Shown: positions 35,784 through 46,200 of the stretch, one piece after another
How the letters are laid out: every line of letters starts with the position of its first letter
How positions within the stretch are numbered: position 1 is the stretch's first letter
From: Ignavibacteriales bacterium
GTDB lineage: Bacteria > Bacteroidota > Ignavibacteria > Ignavibacteriales > Ignavibacteriaceae
Assembly: GCA_016707585.1 (NCBI GenBank)
Contig: JADJHL010000005.1
Coordinates: forward strand, 131,743-195,742
Length of the DNA: 64,000 nt
Direction: 5' to 3'
The notes under the pieces: generated by a model
Told to the model about the DNA's origin: nothing
The model's database searches: none
Seen by the model: the letters and a program-made list of their open reading frames with translations, nothing else
Made by a program: the position numbers and the translations under genes

Positions 35784-36611
35784 ATGAAGCGTAATGATAA
35801 ACAAGAATACTGGGCTTTGATTTTAGGTGCGTCTTCAGGATTTGGAGAAGCTACAGCATTAAAATTAGCAAGCGATGGATTTAATATTCTTGGAGTTCAT
35901 CTTGATAGACAAGCAACAATGCCAAATGTTGAAAGAATAATAAAAGAAATTAAATCAAATGATGTTGAAGCAGTTTTTTTTAATGCAAATGCTGCTGATG
36001 AATTTAAAAGAAATGAAATCATTTCTGAAATAAAAATTTTACTTAATGAAAAACCATTAGTTAAAGTTATAATGCACTCACTTGCATTCGGAACACTCAA
36101 ACCATTTGTACCAAATGAATCTGAACAAGCAATTACTAAAGCTCAAATGGAAATGACACTTGATGTAATGGCTCACTCACTTGTTTACTGGGTACAGGAT
36201 GTTGTCGCTAATAATTTACTTACCAACAAAGCAAGAATATTTGCAATGACAAGTTCAGGCAGTCATTCAGCTATTCCATATTACGGAGCAGTATCTGCAG
36301 CAAAATCATCTTTGGAATCACACGTTAGACAACTATCTGTAGAACTTGGATATAAATATGGTGCGTCGGTAAACTCAATAATGGCTGGTGTAACTGATAC
36401 TCCTGCATTAAGAAAAATTCCTGGCAATTTAGAAATGATAGATATTGCTCAAAGAAAAAATCCTCATGGAAGATTAACAACACCTGAAGATGTTGCAAAA
36501 GTTATTTCGCTTTTATGTAAAGATGGTGGTGAGTGGATATCCGGTGGATTGATTCACGCTGATGGCGGTGAAGACATTGTTAATTATGTTGGACAAGAAA
36601 AAAAATCATAA
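35784..36611 (+). CDS. SDR-family oxidoreductase, probable enoyl-ACP reductase type
   Basis: 275 residues. The coenzyme loop is LGASSGFGEATALKLASDGF. The catalytic pair is Tyr-x6-Lys in YGAVSAAKSSLESHV rather than the common Y-x3-K, which is the spacing of FabI/FabL enoyl-ACP reductases. VIMHSLAFGTLKPF occupies the NAG-equivalent strand, and GGEWISGGLIHADGGEDI is the C-terminal substrate-side segment. The likely reaction is reduction of trans-2-enoyl-ACP in fatty acid elongation; another SDR reduction is possible. A Shine-Dalgarno AAGGA lies upstream. Confidence 0.7.
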   Translation: MKRNDKQEYWALILGASSGFGEATALKLASDGFNILGVHLDRQATMPNVERIIKEIKSNDVEAVFFNANAADEFKRNEIISEIKILLNEKPLVKVIMHSLAFGTLKPFVPNESEQAITKAQMEMTLDVMAHSLVYWVQDVVANNLLTNKARIFAMTSSGSHSAIPYYGAVSAAKSSLESHVRQLSVELGYKYGASVNSIMAGVTDTPALRKIPGNLEMIDIAQRKNPHGRLTTPEDVAKVISLLCKDGGEWISGGLIHADGGEDIVNYVGQEKKS

Positions 36612-36651
36612 TCATATAAAATTTGTTAAAAATATTTTTTAAGGTAATAGA

Positions 36652-36972
36652 ATGAAACCAATTGAATTTACAGATCAAAATTTTGCAACTGAAGTTTTAC
36701 AATCAGACAAACCAGTACTTGTAGATTTTTGGGCCGTATGGTGCGGACCATGTAAAATGATCGCTCCATCAGTTGAAGAACTTGCAAACGAATTTGAAGG
36801 CAAAGCAAAAGTCGGAAAACTTGATGTAGATAACAATCAAGATAGTGCTATTAAATACGGTGTAAGAAGCATACCAACAGTTTTAATTTTTAAAGATGGA
36901 AAAGTAAAAGAAACAATTATAGGAGCAGTTCCTAAAGTGCAGCTTAAACAAAAATTAGAAGCGGCTATGTAG
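36652..36972 (+). CDS. trxA: Thioredoxin
   Basis: 106 residues. FWAVWCGPCKMIAP holds the CGPC redox motif near residue 31, and YGVRSIPTVLIFKDGK has the conserved cis-proline. It is a cytosolic disulfide reductase with no signal peptide. It follows the SDR gene after 40 bases, perhaps as a transcriptional pair. The 231 bases downstream carry the promoter region of the secretion module. Confidence 0.96.
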   Translation: MKPIEFTDQNFATEVLQSDKPVLVDFWAVWCGPCKMIAPSVEELANEFEGKAKVGKLDVDNNQDSAIKYGVRSIPTVLIFKDGKVKETIIGAVPKVQLKQKLEAAM

Positions 36973-37039
36973 GCTATTTAATTAGTGTAAATCAGGTTTT
37001 ATTATTGCATATTGTCAACTTACAGGAAAATAGTCTCTC

Positions 37040-37068
37040 TTGACAATAAAGCCAAAAAATATTATTAA
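37040..37068 (+). promoter_or_regulatory. Possible promoter, distal, for the T9SS cargo gene
   Basis: TTGACA (37040-37045), 17 bases, TATTAA (37063-37068): a sigma-70-like arrangement in the AT-rich gap after trxA. AT-rich DNA makes chance matches common, hence low confidence. Confidence 0.3.
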
Positions 37069-37096
37069 ATAGATGAAAATAAAAAAAACTTAATTT

Positions 37097-37125
37097 CTTG
37101 ACTAAAAACGCAAACAATTGTAATT
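37097..37125 (+). promoter_or_regulatory. Possible promoter, proximal, for the T9SS cargo gene
   Basis: TTGACT (37097-37102), 17 bases, then TAATTTG (37120-37126), which fits both a sigma-70 -10 box and the TAnnTTTG-type box of Bacteroidota in part. It leaves a leader of about 70 bases before an AAGGAG (37192-37197) and the ATG at 37204. Confidence 0.4.
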
Positions 37126-37203
37126 TGGTTAAGAAAATAGATAAGAATTAAGCATTTTAAATTTTTCTAACCAAGTAACACACAAATACAAAAGGAGATC
37201 GTT

Positions 37204-40200
37204 ATGATCAAAAAACTTTCCGTTTTGTTTATAGCATTAGCTTTTATGTCAGTAGCTTTTGCTCAAAACAGTAGTGTTGGAAAAGAGAAAAGGATTGTTC
37301 CTGATATGAATTTTCAGGCCCCTAATTCTCCTTCAACAATTCAACACAAAATTACTTCAATTGGTGAAACATTTATAACGACCGATTATGATTACGGTGG
37401 AAATAATGTTATCCCTAAAATGGTTTCTTTTGCTGATATAGATCAGACAGGTAGTTTAGATCCTTTCTTTGTTGGTATGGTAAGAGATAACGTTGGCGGT
37501 ATTGCTAGATATATCTCTTTCGGTTATAAAGCTTTTGGAGCACCGATTGATGCATTTTCAGCTTTTGCTTCAGCACAATCACTTGGCTGGGGAACAACCC
37601 AATTATGTGAAGGTGGTACCTTAGATGGAAAAGCTTTAGTTATGGCTCACTCTGGTGGCACATCATGGCATTCAGTTATAGATTTAGTTAACTTAACTCC
37701 AGTACAACCATTTCCTCAGACAACTTTTGGAACGAACTTCCCAGATTTCGTTTATCAGGCAGATGGCACAATTTGGACAACAAACACAGATGCTGTTATT
37801 AGAAAATCTACCGATTACGGTACAACTTTTACAACTGTTGCTCCAATCGGTACAGGCGATCCTAATGTAACATTAGTAGTAAGCTCTACAACTTCACCTT
37901 CAGAAAATCCATTATATGGTAATTCTACTGGCCAATATATGGCTACAGTTGGTGGCTGGGATCTTATGACAGTTCCAGATCAAGAAGGTGGACTTTATTG
38001 GTATGGTACTAATGATTTTGGAGCAACTTGGAATGGTCTAGTAATTGGATTGGACGGCTATTTTTCAGTTGCAAATAATCCTAACTTAGCTCCTTTCTTT
38101 GAAAATTTTGCTCAATTAAATGCAAACGTCGATGAAACAGGAACTACACACTTAGTTGTAAATGGTTATGGTGCTGGTATCAACTCAGTTGGTGATACTG
38201 TTGATGCATATCCAATTCTATATTGGAATAGTAATGCTGCTGAATGGTTAGAAATTTCAATTCCAGCTATTGCTTTTGCTTCTGCTGATACTTTAGGAAC
38301 ACTTCGACCGGGTAATGGAATTGGTCAAGCTTATCCTTCAGTAAGTGTTTCTGATGATGGACAAGTAGTTTTTGCGATCTGGACCGCACCAGAGTACACA
38401 GGTACAATTGCTGGTAGCCCAATTAATATTTATCCAGGTGATGGTGGTACCTATTCTTCACCTAAATTCTATACTGATCTTCATTGGACAATTTCAACTG
38501 ATGGTGGATCGACATGGTCAGCTCCTGCAAAAATTGGTGAACAGAATTCTTCTGAAACTTCACCAAACGTTGCAAGAAGATTAGAATTGATCCCTAATGG
38601 TGATAATTATGATGTAGTTGCACATTTCGTATTTCTTGTAGATGCAATTCCAGGTACATCATTATTTAATCCTCCAACGGGAACAAATCTTCCTCAGAAT
38701 GGAAACGCTTTAGGAACCTGGCAATATTCATCTGCTGTTGTGGCTTCAATTCCACAAGGCGGTGGAGATATCCCTGTTACTTTTAGTGTTGATATGGGCG
38801 TTCAAGCATTTGAAGGAACTTTTCCTGCTGGTGCTAGCGTAGTTGTTCGTGGTGATTTCCAAATACCTTTTGGTGATACACAAAACTGGGGTGGTAATAC
38901 ATTCCTTTTATCAGATACAGATGGCGATACCATTTATACCGGTACTTTTACTGCTCCTGCAGGATTAGCTGGTAATACTTATAATTTTAAATATGTTATT
39001 GTAAATCCTCCAGCAGGTGATAACTGGGAATCTTCATCAAATAGACCATTAACTGTTACTGCTCCTAGCACAACACTTCCAACAGTATGGTTTAATAATG
39101 ATAACATTTATACAGTTGTTCTTGAAGTAACAAATACAATAGAATTTACTGCTGATATTTCAAACCTAATAAATAGTGGTGTTGGTGGTGCTTTCGATCC
39201 TAATCAAGATTCATTATTAGTAATGGGATTAGATTGGGATAACTTAGGTAAAAATGTAGTTGGTAATAGAAGATTGGTTAATGATAATATTTTACCAGGT
39301 ATTTATACTACTACTTTAACTGTTACATCAAGCACAGCTTCATCTCATGGAGTTGGCGATTCTACAAAATGGAAATTTAAAGCTTATCCTGATGCAAGAT
39401 TTGTTAACACTGGCTGGGAAACAACCCCAGACAGATGGCATCATTATGTAGCTGATGGTTCAACAGTTGTTTTACCTACAATTGAACCAAGTATATTAGC
39501 ATTGCAATCTCCTTTAACAGATGCAACACCAGTTCAATTTACTGTTGATATGACAGGTGCAGTTAATCGTTACAATGGTTTATCTATACCAGTTGCAGAT
39601 CTGCAATTTGTTGGACTTAGAGGAGGAGCTGACTTTTTAGGAAATTGGTCAAGTGGAACCTGGCAAATTTCTGATACAACTGCTGGTTTTATGAAAGTCT
39701 TACACAATATTGGCGGTAACTTATGGAGGACAAATGTAACCGCTCCTGTTGGACAAAACTCAGGTTTTTATCAATTTAAATTTGCAGCTGTTTACCCTGG
39801 TGCCGATACAGTTAATGGCGGTTCTTCACCATTAGACAATGAAGCATTACCAGATCATAATCATAAATTTAAATTAGTTAACTCTCCTTCAGGTATTGTT
39901 CTCTACAACTTATTTGGTGATATGATTAACGATGTTAAAGAAATTAGTGATATTACTCCTACTTCTTATGATTTAGGACAAAATTATCCTAACCCATTTA
40001 ACCCAACTACAACTATAAGATTCAGTATTCCTGAAGCTGGTTTAGTTACGTTAAAAGTATTTAACTTATTAGGTCAAGAAGTAACAACACTATTTAGTGG
40101 AGAAAAAACTTCTGGCGTTTATGAAGCAACTTTTGATGCATCAACAGTTGCAAGTGGTATTTACTTCTATACATTAGAAGCTAAAAACTTCTCTATAACC

Positions 40201-40224
40201 AAAAAGATGGTTTTATTGAAGTAA
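37204..40224 (+). CDS. Secreted T9SS cargo protein with Asp-box repeats
   Basis: 1006 residues with a signal peptide ending near VAFAQN (about 20). Asp-box-like repeats, KSTDYGTTF, NDFGATWNG and STDGGSTWSAP, suggest a beta-propeller in the first half. Two later segments begin PVTFSVDMG and PVQFTVDMT and resemble immunoglobulin-like or starch-binding-type modules. The C-terminus, NYPNPFNPTTTIRFSIPEAG through a final KKMVLLK, is a type A T9SS sorting domain, so the protein is exported and anchored or released outside the outer membrane. A good AAGGAG precedes the start and a terminator follows. The ligand is unknown. Confidence 0.85.
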   Translation: MIKKLSVLFIALAFMSVAFAQNSSVGKEKRIVPDMNFQAPNSPSTIQHKITSIGETFITTDYDYGGNNVIPKMVSFADIDQTGSLDPFFVGMVRDNVGGIARYISFGYKAFGAPIDAFSAFASAQSLGWGTTQLCEGGTLDGKALVMAHSGGTSWHSVIDLVNLTPVQPFPQTTFGTNFPDFVYQADGTIWTTNTDAVIRKSTDYGTTFTTVAPIGTGDPNVTLVVSSTTSPSENPLYGNSTGQYMATVGGWDLMTVPDQEGGLYWYGTNDFGATWNGLVIGLDGYFSVANNPNLAPFFENFAQLNANVDETGTTHLVVNGYGAGINSVGDTVDAYPILYWNSNAAEWLEISIPAIAFASADTLGTLRPGNGIGQAYPSVSVSDDGQVVFAIWTAPEYTGTIAGSPINIYPGDGGTYSSPKFYTDLHWTISTDGGSTWSAPAKIGEQNSSETSPNVARRLELIPNGDNYDVVAHFVFLVDAIPGTSLFNPPTGTNLPQNGNALGTWQYSSAVVASIPQGGGDIPVTFSVDMGVQAFEGTFPAGASVVVRGDFQIPFGDTQNWGGNTFLLSDTDGDTIYTGTFTAPAGLAGNTYNFKYVIVNPPAGDNWESSSNRPLTVTAPSTTLPTVWFNNDNIYTVVLEVTNTIEFTADISNLINSGVGGAFDPNQDSLLVMGLDWDNLGKNVVGNRRLVNDNILPGIYTTTLTVTSSTASSHGVGDSTKWKFKAYPDARFVNTGWETTPDRWHHYVADGSTVVLPTIEPSILALQSPLTDATPVQFTVDMTGAVNRYNGLSIPVADLQFVGLRGGADFLGNWSSGTWQISDTTAGFMKVLHNIGGNLWRTNVTAPVGQNSGFYQFKFAAVYPGADTVNGGSSPLDNEALPDHNHKFKLVNSPSGIVLYNLFGDMINDVKEISDITPTSYDLGQNYPNPFNPTTTIRFSIPEAGLVTLKVFNLLGQEVTTLFSGEKTSGVYEATFDASTVASGIYFYTLEAKNFSITKKMVLLK

Positions 40225-40245
40225 GGTGTTAGAATAATCTAAAAA

Positions 40246-40292
40246 GGCGGGTGGCTATCTGTAATTTAATTACAGTCCATCCGCTTTTTTTA
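40246..40292 (+). terminator. Intrinsic terminator after the T9SS cargo gene
   Basis: A lower stem GCGGGTGG/CCATCCGC with one G-T wobble and an upper stem CTGTAATT/AATTACAG are followed by TTTTTTT at 40285-40291. The next gene starts 59 bases later and probably has its own promoter or depends on read-through. Confidence 0.85.
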
Positions 40293-40350
40293 TTTGAATT
40301 AATTGAATGAGATGAAAAAATAATCTCAACATATTATTAGTGGAGAAAAG

Positions 40351-43245
40351 ATGAAAAATTTGATTACAAAATTTTTATTAGTGTTTGTTTTTTCGTTTTT
40401 TGTCTCAGCTATTTATGCACAATCCGGCGTTGGTAAATTAAGCGGAAAAGTTATAGATGCTGCAACAAAAGATGCACTTATCGGTGCCAATATTGTTATA
40501 CTTGAATCACAATCAGGTGCTGCAACCGATTTGGATGGAAACTATTTTATATTAAATATTACTCCTGGCACATATACTATTAAAGCTAGTTATGTAGGTT
40601 ATGCACCAAGAACAATTGAAAATGTTCGTGTTGTTGCTGGTATTACTTTCGAATTAAATATTGAACTAACTACTGATTTTACATTAGAAGAAATAGTAGT
40701 TGTTGATAGAAAATTCTTTGAAGAAAAAGCAACAAATACCGTTAAAGTTATTGATGCAGATCAAATATCGAGACTACCAGTACGTGGTGTTACTAATATT
40801 GCTTCACTGCAATCTGGTGTAGTTGTTCAAGAAGGTAGTGGAGGGCAAGAGGGTAATGCAAATATAAATATTAGAGGTGGTCGTGGCAGTGAAGTTCTAT
40901 ACATTGTTGATGGTGTCCCTCAAAATAATCTCTACAATAGATCTTCTGTAGCACAAGTCAGTAATGTTGCCATAGATCAAATTTCTTTTCAGGTTGGTGG
41001 TTATGAAGCTAAATACGGACAAGCACAATCAGGCATTATAAATGTTACAACAAAATCAGGTCAATCAACTTATACAATGCTTGCCGATTTGGTTACTTCT
41101 TCTTTTACAGATGATTATGGATATAATTTATATGCTGGAACTTTAAGTGGTCCAATTATTCCTGGTATTCCAGAACATACTTTATTTATTTCTGCAGAAA
41201 GAGGATGGTTTAGAGATGCTGATCCTTCAGCCCTTGATATCTCGTTTCCATCCATTGATAAAACATATAGTGGATATGCAAATAATCCAGCTAGTGTATG
41301 GAGATTTTCTGGTAAAACAAATCATCGTATTGGTGATTTCAGTTTTAACTTTAGTGGGCTATATAATGATAGAGTAGCTAAAGTTATAGATTATAGATAT
41401 CAAAAAAATAATTCTCGATTTAATCCTGAATTTACAGAACAAAATTTTTCACTAAATGGTAGATTATCACAAACAATTAGTACAACAACATATTGGAATT
41501 TAAATTTTGGATATAGAATGTTTGACTTTGAACGTTATAATCCATTCTTTAAAGATAATTTAGCTGCTTATGGCGATAGCACTATATGGGCAAATCAATT
41601 AGGTGTAATATTATATGGCGATGGACAAAATCCTGCAAAAGTTGATGAATTTGGAAATCTAGTTTTAAGTGATGGTGAACCTATAGCCTGGGCAGTTGAT
41701 GATAATGGTGTGTTCAGACCATATGGTTATACTGGTGGCGGGTTATATCAAAAAAGAGAAGATGATGCTTTGTTTGTAGATTTTGATATTACATCGCAGA
41801 TAGATAATCATTTAATAGAATTTGGTGCTGGATTTTCTGAGCACACAGTTAGAGGTTATGGAGTATTTGCAGCAGGTTATGCACAACAACCAGATAATTT
41901 AACAGAGGAACAAAAGTTTGAAGCTTTACAACCATTTGTTTATGGTTATGATGTAACAGGCAAAAACAAAACGACAACAAGCGAGACAAATCAGTTTTTA
42001 AGACCATATAAACCGGATATCGGTTATGCTTATTTACAAGATAGATTTGAATTGCAAGACATTGTATTAAATATTGGATTAAGGTTGGATTACTTCAATG
42101 TAAAATCTTATATTTTAGTTGATCCTGCATTACCATATGCTGGTGGTTCAAATTCTGAGGATTTTGACATTGAGGATTTTAAATTGAGAGATGCTGAAGT
42201 AGAATTATCACCTAGAATAGGTGTCGGTTTTCCAGTTACAACTGGTACCGTTTTTCATGCACAGTATGGAAGATTTATTCAATTACCTGAATTAAATGAT
42301 TTATATTTTGGGCCATTTGACTATAATATTGGCGCATGGGGAAATTCATCTCCTCAAAATGGATTTAATGGAGCTTTAAAAGCTGAAGAAACAACTCAAT
42401 ATGAGGTTGGATTTAGACAATTATTAGGTGAAAATTCTGCTCTAAACATTACTGCTTTCTATAAGAATACAAGAGGATTAGTAAATGTTCAAAACCATAA
42501 ATACAGAAGAGTTGAAGGTGGAGAACTTATAGATGCAATTTATCCTGAAAATACTGACTTTGGAACTACTAAAGGGTTGGCATTCTCACTTGATGTCAGT
42601 CATCTAAGTTATTTTAATATTTCAACACAATATACATTTTCTTTGGCTGAAGGAACTGGTTCATCAACATCTTCAAGTCAAACTTCTGTATTCAGAAATA
42701 ATGATAAAGCCGCTCCAAAGGTTATTGCGCCTTTAAGTTTTGATCAGAGACATACCGCAATTGTAAACGTTGATTTTTATGTTCCTGCAGGAGAGTTAGG
42801 TTGGTTAGAAATGTTTAATGCTAACGTACTTTTCTCTTACAGCAGTGGTCGTCCTTATACTCCAATGGATCAATGGAATTTACTTGGAGATAATGGAATT
42901 CTATCATCAACAAAAGGATACATTAATTCTGCCTTTGCACCTGGATCATTTAGAATTGATTTAAAGATAGAAAAAAGCTTTGCTTTTGGTGATATTTTGC
43001 TTTCACCATATCTTTGGATCGAAAACTTACTTGATGCAGATAATATTACTTCCGTTTATCGTTCTACAGGAAGTGCAACAACAACAGGATTTTTAACAAC
43101 TCCAAATGGTGTTGCAGCATCTTTATTGAACGGCGAAGGTTACGTACAAGATTATCAGAGTTTAGAAAACAACCCTGCTAATTTTGGTATCCCAAGATTA
43201 ATTAAACTTGGCGTGAAGTTAAACTTCTCAAACATTAGCTTTTAA
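40351..43245 (+). CDS. TonB-dependent outer-membrane receptor with carboxypeptidase-regulatory-like domain
   Basis: 964 residues. Signal peptide to about residue 24 (FVSAIYAQ), then a carboxypeptidase-D-regulatory-like domain (KLSGKVIDAATKDALIGAN, about 29-110). The plug has NINIRGGRGSEVLYIVDGVPQ and YGQAQSGIINVTTKSG, and a 22-strand-type barrel ends LIKLGVKLNFSNISF. This is the SusC-like architecture found in Bacteroidota. No SusD-like lipoprotein is adjacent; instead T9SS-type and PorV-like proteins follow, as in a conserved Ignavibacteria-type arrangement. The cargo is unknown. Confidence 0.9.
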   Translation: MKNLITKFLLVFVFSFFVSAIYAQSGVGKLSGKVIDAATKDALIGANIVILESQSGAATDLDGNYFILNITPGTYTIKASYVGYAPRTIENVRVVAGITFELNIELTTDFTLEEIVVVDRKFFEEKATNTVKVIDADQISRLPVRGVTNIASLQSGVVVQEGSGGQEGNANINIRGGRGSEVLYIVDGVPQNNLYNRSSVAQVSNVAIDQISFQVGGYEAKYGQAQSGIINVTTKSGQSTYTMLADLVTSSFTDDYGYNLYAGTLSGPIIPGIPEHTLFISAERGWFRDADPSALDISFPSIDKTYSGYANNPASVWRFSGKTNHRIGDFSFNFSGLYNDRVAKVIDYRYQKNNSRFNPEFTEQNFSLNGRLSQTISTTTYWNLNFGYRMFDFERYNPFFKDNLAAYGDSTIWANQLGVILYGDGQNPAKVDEFGNLVLSDGEPIAWAVDDNGVFRPYGYTGGGLYQKREDDALFVDFDITSQIDNHLIEFGAGFSEHTVRGYGVFAAGYAQQPDNLTEEQKFEALQPFVYGYDVTGKNKTTTSETNQFLRPYKPDIGYAYLQDRFELQDIVLNIGLRLDYFNVKSYILVDPALPYAGGSNSEDFDIEDFKLRDAEVELSPRIGVGFPVTTGTVFHAQYGRFIQLPELNDLYFGPFDYNIGAWGNSSPQNGFNGALKAEETTQYEVGFRQLLGENSALNITAFYKNTRGLVNVQNHKYRRVEGGELIDAIYPENTDFGTTKGLAFSLDVSHLSYFNISTQYTFSLAEGTGSSTSSSQTSVFRNNDKAAPKVIAPLSFDQRHTAIVNVDFYVPAGELGWLEMFNANVLFSYSSGRPYTPMDQWNLLGDNGILSSTKGYINSAFAPGSFRIDLKIEKSFAFGDILLSPYLWIENLLDADNITSVYRSTGSATTTGFLTTPNGVAASLLNGEGYVQDYQSLENNPANFGIPRLIKLGVKLNFSNISF

Positions 43246-43283
43246 TCATTCAGGAATATTTTATAGTTGAGAGGAAACTAAAA

Positions 43284-46200
43284 ATGAAAAATAATATGAG
43301 TTTGTATCAATTTCGTTTCTTAATAATCCTATTGGTTATTGCACCAATATCTTTTGGATTTTTAGGTGATGATAAATCAGGTACAAAACAAAATAAACCG
43401 ATTTATAAATTAAGTTCTACCACAGATGAAGGTGGTAAAAAAGGCGATGCTTATCGCTTAAATATTAATAACATTAACTTGCCATTAAATAGAAAAGGCG
43501 TAATTGCTGCGGTAAACATTCCCAATGATGACCCAAATATTGATGGAGCTGGCGGAAAATTCGGTAATCACGTATTTCTTTTTTCCGGTGGTTTTTTCTT
43601 AAGTGGATATGCCAACGGAACACTATTTACAAATGCCGTTGCATCTGCTTCGCTGGTTGAAGATTATACTCCAGGTTTAGCTGGTACATCTGGTGACCCA
43701 AGAGCTCAATTGTATGTGATTAAATCTGCTGACCCTGCTTTTGGAACTGCTTGGCAAGATTGGAAAGATGCTGTTGATCTTGGTGCTGATTTTTATGATG
43801 GAAACGGTGACGGAGTTTACAACCCGGTTGATAATAATGGTAATGGCGAATGGGATCCTGATGAAGATAAACCTGATATTATTGGCGATGAGACTGTATG
43901 GACAGTTTACTGGGATGGTGTAGCTGCTCCACAAAGAAGGTATAATAATGTTTCCCCACTTGGTATAGAGGTTAGACAAACAGTGTTTGCTTACGCTTCT
44001 GCTGGCGCGATAGGAAATTTAATTTTTGTTAGATATAGATTTAAATATGTTGGATTAGGTGATCCTAATGAACCTAATACTTTGGATAATGTGTTATTTG
44101 GAGTTTGGGCAGACGTTGATTTAGGAGATGCTGCTGATGATTTAGTTGGCAGTGATATCGGTAGAAATGCAGGATATACATATAATAGCAAAACTGATGC
44201 TGAATATGGAACTCAAACACCTTGTTATATGATTGACTTCTTTTCAGGTCCTATAGATTACATACCTGGCGTAACATACACAGATGTAAACTTGAATGGT
44301 GTTTATGATGATGGTATTGATGCACCACTTGATACAGCATTTAGTTTTAAAGGTCAACTAATTGGATTAGAAACCTTTCCTGGAGCCACAAATTTACCTA
44401 TTGCTTCATTTATTCAATATATTAATAATGACCCAAGTTTAAATGATCCTAGCAATAGAGAAGAAGCAAGGAATTACATGGAAGGTAAAACCAGAGATGG
44501 TGAAAATGTTGATCCTTGTACTTTCCCTTATGGCAATGTAAAAGATGGTACTAATTGTATTGATGTAGATCCAAGATATTGGTATTCTGGTGATCCTGTT
44601 GCAAATAATGGAAATGGTTCTGGTTGGATTAATATTGTTGCTGCTGACTCTAGACAGATGACAAACACTGGTCCATTTACATTAAGAAAGAATGAGGAGA
44701 AGGAAATTGTAGTTGCTTATGTTGTTGGACAAGGTGAGAATCCAAAAAATTCTATTACGGTTGCCAGAGCTATTGATGATGGAGCACAAACAATTTTCAA
44801 CTTAAACTTTTTGGCACCCTCAGCTCCGCCTCCACCAGTAGTAACGGTTGAGAGTAATGAAGATTTTATTGATTTAACATGGCCAACTAAAGAACAGTTT
44901 AAATATTCGAGTAAATCAAGTACCTGGGATGTAAAATTTGGTGGTTATAATGTTTATGCATTTCAGACATTTAGTTCATCTGAAAAAATAAATAATCAAC
45001 CAAATATTTCTTTGATTGGAAGATATCAGGTTAATGATTATATCAACAATTTATACGCGAAAAATGGTGCAACAGGTGGTATAGAAATATTATATCCAGC
45101 TTCTCCTAAAGAGAACAGGCTTGATTCAAATATTTATAAAAACCCTGAAACAGGAATTCTTAGATTTAGATTAACTGAAGATCCATTTACTGGTGGAAAA
45201 CTAATAAAAGGTAAACCTTATTACTTACTTGTTACTGCATATGGTGTAAACTTTGATGCATTATTTACTAAATCTGGTATAGATTCTGTATACTTTACTG
45301 ATTACTATTTAACAGATCAAACATTTGTTCAAGCCGTTGAGAATCCAAAATCTCAAAATGCAATTAAAACAGTTTTAATGGGTAAGGATATTTATAGCCC
45401 GCCAGTACCTGTCGAAGAGATTACTGGTAAGGTTGGACCAAGTGATGGTAGAATGCAGATTGATATAGTAGATAAAGCCTCACTTACGGGAGATAAGTAT
45501 AAAGTTAGTTTCTTCCCGGATAAATCAACGGAAAAGTTTTCATCATTTTGGAAGCTTGAAAATACAACCACAAATACTGTATTAATTGATTCTGCTAAAG
45601 ACTATAATTATGGTGATAAGGATATTAATTTTAGATCAGCGGAAGGATTTATTGTTAAGTTAGAAAAACAAATTCCTAGAATAGCTAAAATTGATTACAA
45701 TACTTCTACTGTCTGGTATACCGATACAACAAAAACTAATTACTACTATCTGGCAAAAGATATTGATCAGAGTAAGTTATTAGGTGCTATGACAGGTGAC
45801 TTAAAAAATAAGAGCACTAATATTGTTAGTGCTGTTGATTTAAGAAATGTAGAATTGCGATTTGGTGAACAAGGTAAAGCTTACAGATACCTTGTTGGAT
45901 TTGTTGGTACTAACCCACCGGCACGTCGTAATTCGTATGTTTATGCTGAAGGCGTAACATCAGCAAATCCATCTGTTCCTGCAAACCTGCTTACACAGAT
46001 TGGTAAACTTGGTGAAGGATTTGTAGATGTACCATTTACTGCATGGATTAAAGATGATCCATATGGTGAGAGCAGACAATTAGCTGTTGGTTTCTTGGAA
46101 AGAACTTCTCTAGATGGTTCTACTGTAACAGGTGGTAAGCCAGATGGTCTCTGGGATTCAGGAACCAGTATTGACTCAACCGCTGAATTTATTTTTATAT

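Noticed and set aside
40351..43245. SusC/SusD-type polysaccharide utilisation locus
   Set aside because: The receptor is SusC-like, but no SusD-like lipoprotein, glycoside hydrolase or regulator lies nearby.
43677..44191. Minus-strand open frames within the large secreted protein gene
   Set aside because: The plus-strand protein reads through without a break and has a signal peptide and sorting domain; the minus-strand products have no features.
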